21,269 nt of DNA, taken from JBDRLU01 sp043812795 (lineage in GTDB: Bacteria; Chloroflexota; Dehalococcoidia; Dehalococcoidales; UBA2162). The notes below the pieces were generated by a model. The model had not been told where the DNA came from. It saw only the letters and a list, made by a program, of their open reading frames with translations, and did no database searches. Made by a program: the position numbers and the translations under genes. Where the stretch lies: the NCBI GenBank assembly GCA_043812795.1, contig JBDRLU010000019.1, positions 1 through 21,269 of the forward strand, read 5' to 3'. Below, piece by piece: positions 15,747 through 21,269 of this stretch (within the stretch, counting starts at the first letter, position 1; every line of letters starts with the position of its first letter).

Positions 15747-15775
15747 ATTATATAATACTTCCCGTCTATCTGCAA
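15747..15775 (-). promoter_or_regulatory. Putative promoter for the diheme lipoprotein / ccm operon
   Basis: On the - strand, TATAAT (15747-15752) is a perfect -10 box, with TTGCAG (15770-15775) 17 bases upstream. Transcription would begin near 15740, about 20 bases before the start codon and just ahead of GGAGGTG (15728-15734). It sits immediately past the terminator of the decaheme gene, so the ccm train probably starts here. Confidence 0.6.
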
Positions 15776-15810
15776 AAAGGGAAGCTGGTATTTAACCAGC
15801 CTCCCTTTTT
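15774..15810 (-). terminator. Intrinsic terminator after the decaheme cytochrome gene
   Basis: Arms 15774-15788 and 15796-15810 pair over 15 bp with one mismatch and a 7-base TATTTAA loop. A5 is on one flank and T5 on the other, so it can work on either strand. It lies 58 bp after the decaheme stop codon and insulates it from the lipoprotein/ccm operon. Confidence 0.82.
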
Positions 15811-15868
15811 GTGTAAAGCTACCCGGGTCTGTATATACTACCTAAGAAGACTCCCTTATTCGCACCAT

Positions 15869-18115
15869 CTACTTAAAGGACGCCATTATTGTTTCGATTA
15901 CTGTATCGATAACGCCAGCGCCATTCTCAATAAGATAGCCACCAAATTCAATATGCTGGAAAAATTCTGAAAGTCCTTCGGCATCATCCTCGTTTATCAA
16001 TCGAGCTCTGTGACATGCTCCGCAGGCTCTTGCAGCCGGACCGGTGACATAACTCGGCACAGCACCGATGTTTCTGTCCATGGTCGTAACTTTATCAGCC
16101 GCTGAAAGTATACCCGGTAGCGACTTAGATTGATCCGGAACATTATACGTGCCTGGATTATGGCAAGACTCACAATTTGTAACTCCAGGTGTAGGATAGG
16201 GGAAATTGATATGATGCTCATAATGCATGGCTTCTACCGGATCGGCGAAATCAATATCGCCAATATCAAAAGCCTGGGACGAATGGATCGCGTGGATATA
16301 GGAATCGATCGACCTAGACTGCATTTCCAGGTGCGAACCACCAACAAGCCCCACGTGGCACATTCTGCAGACAACGACCTTACCACCATAATCAGGGGTA
16401 TGGAATGTTGTTGCCAGCGCGTCGTGGCAGTTGTTACAACCGTCTTCTACCTTCACGATAGGGCTGTAGAAGGCATCGTCAAACTTATTCGTACCAAGGT
16501 TAAAAGTTCGTGAAACAGCATTGATGGCAACCTCTTCGCCATCCGCATTGTCCAATATCGACAAAACCGCAATTTCCACTCTCTTGATTGTACCGTCAGC
16601 GATCATGCCAGACCATTCTGTCAAGTCATGCGTAACCGTCCATGCGCCGGCGGCTTGCGATACGGTCTTGAAGTAAGCATGTTCTGTGCCAACTTCATAT
16701 GCTCCTTTGGGTAAGTCACCATCTGCGCGCGAAATAACGCCATTACCACTGCTGTCATAACGATCGTGCCCATTAACAATGAAATCTTTTGTGTCATAAC
16801 CGTAGAGGCTAACCATCACTTCTGGTACGATATTCGCTGAATCGACCGATCCAGCAGTTCCAGATGCACTGAGTGTAATGGTAAGCTCGTTGCCACTTAA
16901 AGATGCCTTGTTAATAGTGACGGTGATGGCGTCGGAATACCTCTGTCCATCAGCAGTGTAGATTATTTCGTCGTAGCCACTGTGTATAGTACTGAATGCA
17001 TGGCAGCTTGCACAATTTACTGTATCCAAATCCATTGAGCCATGAATCCCTGAGGGTATTATGGTACTTAGTGCAAGCTCAGTGGTCCCGTGTTCTTCGT
17101 CACCGTTCACGGCGTGACAGCTCTTACAGGTCTTTATGTTAAAGTTCTCAGCCGACAATACTTTATCTAGTTTGCCTTCGTGACATGTGATACAGTTTGC
17201 CATGGACTGAGGATAGGGAAATTCCATGGCATGCGACATATGCACGTCATTCATGAGTGACGTTGTATACGCTAACTGATCAAGCTGCTCAGGCGTAAAA
17301 ATAGACAAGTCTTCTTCTGAATTTAGCCACTCAACAGCCTTTTCAGGATCATCGACTAAAAGTTGCCATTCGAAATGGCCGCCTTCACCGTTATCCAGGT
17401 GGCAGGCTTTACAGGTGTAAAAATCAGTTGTTGCATCATTATTAACTTGGGCTAGGATATAGCCATGCTTAGCGTAGGGGTCCGTATGGCATTTTACGCA
17501 GCCATCATTATTGGCGGCAGAAACGTAATCAACCCCAGTTCCCGTTTCTATTAAAGCCGCATACAGATATTTGCTTTGATTGATGCGAGCAGGAAGGGTA
17601 CCGACCGACTCATCCCTGCCATACACCACGACGAGGCCATTCACCTTACTTAAATCGCTATAGCCACCATTGACCAGAGTACTCGTGGTTACGCCAGCGC
17701 CATCATAACTCAGATCCCCTTTTAAGGATAGTCTTTCACCGGCCGGCTCGAATTGGAAACTTGTACCGGTATATGGTACAAAATAAATTGCTAAGTTTTG
17801 TATTTCTTGGGCATCAATAGGTACACCATCTTTGGTCATTTTGAAGGCTACCTTGTGTGAATCTGGTGCAGAAAACGAATAATTCAGGTTTGTTACCTTA
17901 ATGACGTCGTCCTGATACAATTCATCATAGCTTGCTTGGTGCGCGGCGCCAGCTTGTCCATGACAAGCCGCGCAAACTTCACCAGCTTTCGAAACGTAGG
18001 CAACTTCTTGAGGACCAGCAGAACCACTGGGAACTGCAGAACTCGTACAAGCTACAAGCGCTGCTAAAATAATCGCCGACAAGGGCAATAACCCAAACAG
18101 TATTATTTTTTTCAT
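15869..18115 (-). CDS. Decaheme c-type cytochrome lipoprotein, OmcA/MtrC-like
   Basis: 748 aa. It has a signal sequence and lipobox (LVAC, lipidated C23), then ten CxxCH haem sites starting at residues 48, 206, 235, 308, 330, 368, 560, 583, 648 and 698. Haems 2-6 form one cluster and 7-10 another, divided by a haem-free, beta-rich segment (~385-555; ITVTINKASLSGNELTITLSASG and similar strands). This alternation of beta domains and multiheme clusters is the OmcA/MtrC layout for surface-exposed cytochromes that pass electrons to minerals, shuttles or other cells. The first haem is isolated at the N-terminus, so the split is 6+4 rather than 5+5. Start: ATG with GAGGG about 8 bases upstream. The DNA seems more A/T-rich than the ccm genes. 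Terminal acceptor unknown. Confidence 0.9.
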   Translation of the reverse strand: MKKIILFGLLPLSAIILAALVACTSSAVPSGSAGPQEVAYVSKAGEVCAACHGQAGAAHQASYDELYQDDVIKVTNLNYSFSAPDSHKVAFKMTKDGVPIDAQEIQNLAIYFVPYTGTSFQFEPAGERLSLKGDLSYDGAGVTTSTLVNGGYSDLSKVNGLVVVYGRDESVGTLPARINQSKYLYAALIETGTGVDYVSAANNDGCVKCHTDPYAKHGYILAQVNNDATTDFYTCKACHLDNGEGGHFEWQLLVDDPEKAVEWLNSEEDLSIFTPEQLDQLAYTTSLMNDVHMSHAMEFPYPQSMANCITCHEGKLDKVLSAENFNIKTCKSCHAVNGDEEHGTTELALSTIIPSGIHGSMDLDTVNCASCHAFSTIHSGYDEIIYTADGQRYSDAITVTINKASLSGNELTITLSASGTAGSVDSANIVPEVMVSLYGYDTKDFIVNGHDRYDSSGNGVISRADGDLPKGAYEVGTEHAYFKTVSQAAGAWTVTHDLTEWSGMIADGTIKRVEIAVLSILDNADGEEVAINAVSRTFNLGTNKFDDAFYSPIVKVEDGCNNCHDALATTFHTPDYGGKVVVCRMCHVGLVGGSHLEMQSRSIDSYIHAIHSSQAFDIGDIDFADPVEAMHYEHHINFPYPTPGVTNCESCHNPGTYNVPDQSKSLPGILSAADKVTTMDRNIGAVPSYVTGPAARACGACHRARLINEDDAEGLSEFFQHIEFGGYLIENGAGVIDTVIETIMASFK

Positions 18116-18434
18116 TCGAGTCCCTCTCTTTTTTGTACCATACCGCAGATGTATTTCTGTACCCTCTTAAGCACGTATATCTCCTTTCTCTTTTCCCTTC
18201 ATCTAAACAGGGAAACATCCTATTACCTCTTCTGCACTGCATTCTAAAGAGAAGACTATATAAAAATCATAAAATGACGGCGGAAAAAGTTACAAAAGTA
18301 TGACATTTACGAACGTATATAAGCAGACATTAATTTATATCCCGCCAATCGTAGCAAATAATCAACCTTGTGGCTATAAGTATTTGTACCTACTTAACTA
18401 TTGAAAAACACCCTGTTTTACAAAAAATGTAAAA
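18116..18434. other. AT-rich intergenic region upstream of the decaheme gene
   Basis: About 320 bases without a supported gene, clearly richer in A/T than the flanking coding DNA. It holds the putative decaheme promoter and, next to the NapC-like gene, a weak AT-only inverted repeat (18416-18422 with 18428-18434, TTTTACA/TGTAAAA) that might help end that transcript. Several further TATATA-like stretches (18258-18262, 18316-18320) make alternative start sites possible. A reading frame runs from 18242 into the decaheme gene, but it lacks any protein-like features. Confidence 0.5.
18266..18295 (-). promoter_or_regulatory. Candidate promoter for the decaheme cytochrome
   Basis: On the - strand, TTGTAA (18290-18295) and TATGAT (18266-18271) are spaced by 18 bases. 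It would give a leader of about 145 nt, long enough to hold regulatory structure. The AT-rich setting makes chance matches likely, so confidence is low. Confidence 0.35.
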
Positions 18435-19556
18435 TTAATTCACAGATAGCGTAAAGTAATGACACAACTGGCAATCAGCGTCAACAGCTTTGCCCTGTTG
18501 AGCACCAGATGTCGCCAGTAACTTACCATGGCACCGGAAACAGCCGGGGCTGGTCTGGTGGGCTGCATTATCCACGTATGTCTTCCAACTTACGTTCATT
18601 TCAGGAAAAGTAGTCAGCCGGGCAACATCTTTCAACGCCGTTATTGCCTCATTAATTTCCACTGTCTTTTCTTGATAGACCTGAGGGTACGAAACACGAT
18701 AGAAATCCTTGATAGCCTCCAGTTTCTGATTAGCTTCAGTCAGACTGGAGTTGGACGGGTCCAATGCTTTCATTGCCTCCCTCTTCAAAAAAGGAAGGCT
18801 AATATCGAGCTCACCGAGTACAAACTTCTCGTCGATAAGCTCGTCAGGCGAGCGAAAGATATGAGTCGCCCGGTTATGACAGTCCATGCAGTCCATCAGG
18901 CGTTTCTCTTTATCGATACGTTGTGGGGTAATATCAGATGCTTTAGAGGGGTCAACATACTCCGTAAGTTGGCCGCTCTGGCTCTCCACGCCCACCCAGG
19001 CAATATCCTGACGCGCGTCATCCAAAGGCAGGTACCAGACCTGAGCCGCGATATGCCAGTGGATGCCCTGCGCTACTTTAAAGTCGCCGCCACCAACCCT
19101 GAGTACACGAGTATCGGTAGTCACGGTATTAGCCTCGTCCGAGGCATAGGTAGTATGAATACGGACGAGGTCACCGGCAAACCTATCCGGCCGATGGCAT
19201 TGCTCGCATGTTTCCCGGGCCGGGCGCAAATTTTCCACCGGGGTAGGAATCGGACGGTCATAGGTGCCGGTCAGGGTGGTGAAAATAAGCGGTATGCCGC
19301 TGAGTTTTGACCTGACCAGATAGTCCGCTCCTGAGCCGACGTGACATTCCGCACAACGTACCCGCGAATGGGGTGATGCTTGATAAACAGTATATTCGGG
19401 ATACATCACGGTGTGGCACAAACGGCCACAAAAAGCGATGGAGTCAGTGAATTCAACGAGTTGATAACCGCCAACGATAAGCAGCATGATGCTCACCGCT
19501 CCAGCGAACATTAAAAACAGTAGTTTTTCACGATGTCGTCGATAAGGTTGTGTCAT
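18435..19556 (-). CDS. NapC/NirT-like membrane-anchored hexaheme cytochrome c (quinol dehydrogenase candidate)
   Basis: 373 aa with an N-terminal membrane anchor (~11-30) followed by a NapC/NirT/NrfH-like domain. The first haem site is C43-G-R-L-C47-H48-T-V-M51, with three residues between the cysteines (CX3CH) followed by the nearby Met typical of the NrfH first haem. Five normal sites follow at 68 (CAECH), 117 (CEQCH), 223 (CMDCH), 339 (CFRCH) and 362 (CQLCH). Members of this family oxidise menaquinol on the outer face of the membrane and pass electrons to periplasmic cytochromes or reductases. A long haem-free insert with a helical, charged part lies between sites 4 and 5. Start ATG has only a weak SD; it follows the 68-aa gene by 9 bp, suggesting coupled translation. 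Confidence 0.88.
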   Translation of the reverse strand: MTQPYRRHREKLLFLMFAGAVSIMLLIVGGYQLVEFTDSIAFCGRLCHTVMYPEYTVYQASPHSRVRCAECHVGSGADYLVRSKLSGIPLIFTTLTGTYDRPIPTPVENLRPARETCEQCHRPDRFAGDLVRIHTTYASDEANTVTTDTRVLRVGGGDFKVAQGIHWHIAAQVWYLPLDDARQDIAWVGVESQSGQLTEYVDPSKASDITPQRIDKEKRLMDCMDCHNRATHIFRSPDELIDEKFVLGELDISLPFLKREAMKALDPSNSSLTEANQKLEAIKDFYRVSYPQVYQEKTVEINEAITALKDVARLTTFPEMNVSWKTYVDNAAHQTSPGCFRCHGKLLATSGAQQGKAVDADCQLCHYFTLSVN

Positions 19557-19565
19557 TACTATTTC

Positions 19566-19772
19566 TTAGCTCTTCAGAATAGCCAGAACAAATATCACTC
19601 CCCCGACGATAAACAAGATGGGCACCATGGAAAAATTGAAAACACCGAAGAGGGGATATTGTTCGGGAAGACCCGAGACCATATTAAAAACAACAAGAGC
19701 AACAATGAGCACAAAGACGATACCCGCAGCTCTGGTCAACCAATCATCAAAAATCTCACGAACGTATTTCAA
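19566..19772 (-). CDS. Small two-helix membrane protein (68 aa) in cytochrome operon
   Basis: 68 aa with two predicted helices (AGIVFVLIVALVVFNMV and VPILFIVGGVIFVLAIL) around a short loop (SGLPEQYPLFGVFNF). It has a charged N-terminus KYVREIFDDWLTR and almost no C-terminal tail. It has no Cys or haem motif. The start is probably TTG (19770-19772) with CAGGA about 9 bases upstream; a better AGGAG lies further away. The position between the b-type cytochrome and the NapC-like gene, all on one strand, suggests a structural subunit of the membrane complex. I do not recognise a named family. Confidence 0.72.
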   Translation of the reverse strand: MKYVREIFDDWLTRAAGIVFVLIVALVVFNMVSGLPEQYPLFGVFNFSMVPILFIVGGVIFVLAILKS

Positions 19773-19840
19773 GGCTTTAATCCTGGGCTGGTTCTCCTAA
19801 TACTCTATACTTTTACTTTAAAAGCAGGTGGTTAACTCTG

Positions 19841-20578
19841 TCAACCCTCTACTTCTGGCTCTTCGCTTTCGCCCTCCTGTGACCGCCCATACTCCAGGGG
19901 ATGTTCCCGCTGGTACCGTTCCTGAGATACCTTCCCGGTGAAAATTGAGGTATTCATCGGGAAAATACCGGGGCTAAAATGATTGAAGAAAATATGCACC
20001 AGAGCAATCCAGGATAGAGCCAGAACAGCCTCATCGCTGTGAGCGATGAGGGCAGCGGGAACTACCCAGCCGGGCAGATACCTGGTCACGAACACGGGAA
20101 ACATCAAGACAAAGCCTGAACCGGCCATCACCGGCATTCCCCAGAAAATAGCCCAGTAATCGAACTTTTCCCGCCAGTTAAAACGGTCGAATTGTGGTTT
20201 CTCTTTCTTCAGACCAACAAAATATTGCAGCTCCCGGTAGAGATTAACAAAGTCCCTACCATTGGGAATCATTTTCACCGGGAACGACCTTTTAAAAATA
20301 ACAATGGTAAACCACAAATAAGCGAGGTGGTAAAAACAAACAATGACGATAACCCAGGCAGAGAAATGATGGACAGCACGGACCACCTCGATACCGCCCC
20401 ACAATGCCGTCCACCACTGACTTATTCCCAGAGCGGCAAATTTCAGCGGGAGTCCGGTCACCACCAGCAAGATAAAGCTCACCATCAGCCCGGCGTGCTG
20501 AATTATCTGGTGAATATCGAAACGGATTACCGTTTGAACGGCTTCCTTCTCCTGAGCAACAGTCCTTGCTATTGCCAT
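19841..20578 (-). CDS. Cytochrome b (FdnI/HydC-like four-helix diheme subunit)
   Basis: 245 aa with four membrane helices and well-placed histidines: H23/H28 before and in helix 1, H70/H71 and H84 in helix 2, and H180, H195 and H200 around helix 4 (AHSDEAV, LVHIFFNHFSPG). The pattern is that of bacterial b-type subunits of formate dehydrogenase, Ni-Fe hydrogenase and CbcL-type complexes, which carry two haems b and exchange electrons with menaquinone. The tail is acidic. Its ATG overlaps the 3' end of the multiheme gene by 10 bases, so the two are translationally coupled and likely form one complex. The order c-type then b-type resembles a split version of Geobacter CbcL. Confidence 0.88.
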   Translation of the reverse strand: MAIARTVAQEKEAVQTVIRFDIHQIIQHAGLMVSFILLVVTGLPLKFAALGISQWWTALWGGIEVVRAVHHFSAWVIVIVCFYHLAYLWFTIVIFKRSFPVKMIPNGRDFVNLYRELQYFVGLKKEKPQFDRFNWREKFDYWAIFWGMPVMAGSGFVLMFPVFVTRYLPGWVVPAALIAHSDEAVLALSWIALVHIFFNHFSPGIFPMNTSIFTGKVSQERYQREHPLEYGRSQEGESEEPEVEG

Positions 20579-21269
20579 TTATCTTCCCTCCAGCGGTCAA
20601 CCGAGAATCTTACGGTAGCGACGAGCATCAGCAGGATACCGAAGCCAATGACCGTTCTTAATAGAGTGTTGAAAAATACTTCAGCGACATGTGCTTGCGG
20701 CACGTTTTCCAGCGAGGCTTCTTCGTGACCGAGGAAACCTTTAGCGAACTCAACGCCGGCGCCCTGGTGGCACTGCTCACACGTTTTGGCCAGATTATCC
20801 AGGCCAGCCACCGGTGAAGTCGGGTCAGAGGCATTCTTGATATCATGGACGCCATGACAATTAGTACAGGTGGCCGCATCCAACTGGGTTATTTCATAAG
20901 TCCCCAGCCTAATCGCTTTACCATGGAAACTGCGCATATATGACTCATAGACCTTCTCGACAATACCGTAGGTAGCCATCATTTCATTGTTACCGTGGCA
21001 CCCACTGCAAGTCTCCGCGATATTTTTCTTGTAGGTGGGAGCCGTATATTCCAACACCCGTACGACACTATGAGGATTATTCTTAGCGCTATGGCAATCC
21101 ACGCAAGTGGCTACGTCAGAATTCCCCTGAGCTAATTGCTCTCCGTGGATACTCTGGAGGTGGAGCTTATATTCGTACTGGTGGCAGCTACCACACTTTT
21201 CAGCCAAAGATAACTTCGTCAGCGGGGTAGCTACTTCATGCGGCTTGGTAGTGTGACAGGTAACACAAT
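20569..21269 (-). CDS. Membrane-anchored multiheme cytochrome c, 5' end cut by window edge
   Basis: The frame is open to the window edge; 232 C-terminal residues are visible. Six haem c sites are seen: CVTCH at the very edge, then CGSCH, CVDCH, CSGCH, CTNCH and CEQCH, spaced 24 to 48 residues apart. Additional His residues (e.g. HLQSIHGEQ, SFHGKA, GVHDI) are suited as axial ligands. One C-terminal helix (TLLRTVIGFGILLMLVATV) anchors it with a short cytoplasmic tail (RWREDKWQ). The first visible haem motif means the protein starts outside the window and may have more haems. It is encoded directly ahead of, and overlapping, the cytochrome b gene, so it is probably its extracytoplasmic electron acceptor or donor. 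Confidence 0.9.
   Translation of the reverse strand, partial: CVTCHTTKPHEVATPLTKLSLAEKCGSCHQYEYKLHLQSIHGEQLAQGNSDVATCVDCHSAKNNPHSVVRVLEYTAPTYKKNIAETCSGCHGNNEMMATYGIVEKVYESYMRSFHGKAIRLGTYEITQLDAATCTNCHGVHDIKNASDPTSPVAGLDNLAKTCEQCHQGAGVEFAKGFLGHEEASLENVPQAHVAEVFFNTLLRTVIGFGILLMLVATVRFSVDRWREDKWQ

Noticed and set aside
17979..18242. 87-residue frame over the start of the decaheme gene
   Set aside because: It overlaps the signal-peptide coding region in another frame and has no SD or protein-like pattern.

Overview
The window looks like a piece of an anaerobic bacterial genome. It holds B12- and CoA-dependent acid metabolism on the left and respiratory multiheme cytochromes with their own maturation machinery on the right. 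The gene repertoire would fit a Chloroflexota (Dehalococcoidia-like) or similar subsurface anaerobe, but this is only an inference from gene content; there is no rRNA or marker gene. No tRNA, rRNA, CRISPR array or transposase was seen.

Region 1 (1-5608, + strand) holds carbon metabolism. The order is: the 3' end of a thiolase of the SCP2/lipid-transfer type; a split adenosylcobalamin carbon-skeleton mutase (small B12-binding subunit, then large TIM-barrel subunit); a strong hairpin terminator; a family III (CaiB/BaiF) CoA-transferase; a GC-rich hairpin-bearing repeat; and an MmgE/PrpD-family protein. The mutase large subunit keeps the B12-mutase fold signatures, but the usual catalytic SGYH stretch is replaced by TTQL. 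The substrate is therefore probably not, or not simply, methylmalonyl-CoA. Facing this group, and overlapping PrpD tail to tail by 23 bp, is an NDP-forming acyl-CoA synthetase alpha-type protein (- strand). It may be read from a leaderless mRNA.

Region 2 (7198-15720, - strand) is one long gene train. In transcription order it has a small diheme lipoprotein, ccmE, ccmF, ccmA, ccmB, ccmC, ccmD (a 50-aa gene), a sensor histidine kinase and a NarL-type response regulator, closed by a perfect 15-bp hairpin. CcmE is the cysteine (CxxxY) variant rather than the histidine variant, CcmC has Met where the first haem-ligand His is expected, and CcmF carries a C-terminal zinc ribbon. Together these resemble the divergent 'System I*' cytochrome c maturation pathway. 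The kinase has a CHTCH haem-attachment motif in its extracytoplasmic sensor domain, so it probably carries a haem c matured by the adjacent Ccm genes.

Region 3 (15869-21269, - strand) encodes the electron carriers: a membrane-anchored multiheme cytochrome c (cut by the window edge, at least 6 haems), a b-type cytochrome, a 68-aa two-helix membrane protein, a NapC/NirT-like six-haem quinol dehydrogenase with an unusual CX3CH first haem site, and a ten-haem lipoprotein of OmcA/MtrC type. Read together this is a plausible quinol-to-cell-surface electron conduit (extracellular electron transfer or a related multiheme respiration), with its assembly system and a putative haem-based sensor next door. 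This integrated module is the most interesting content of the window.
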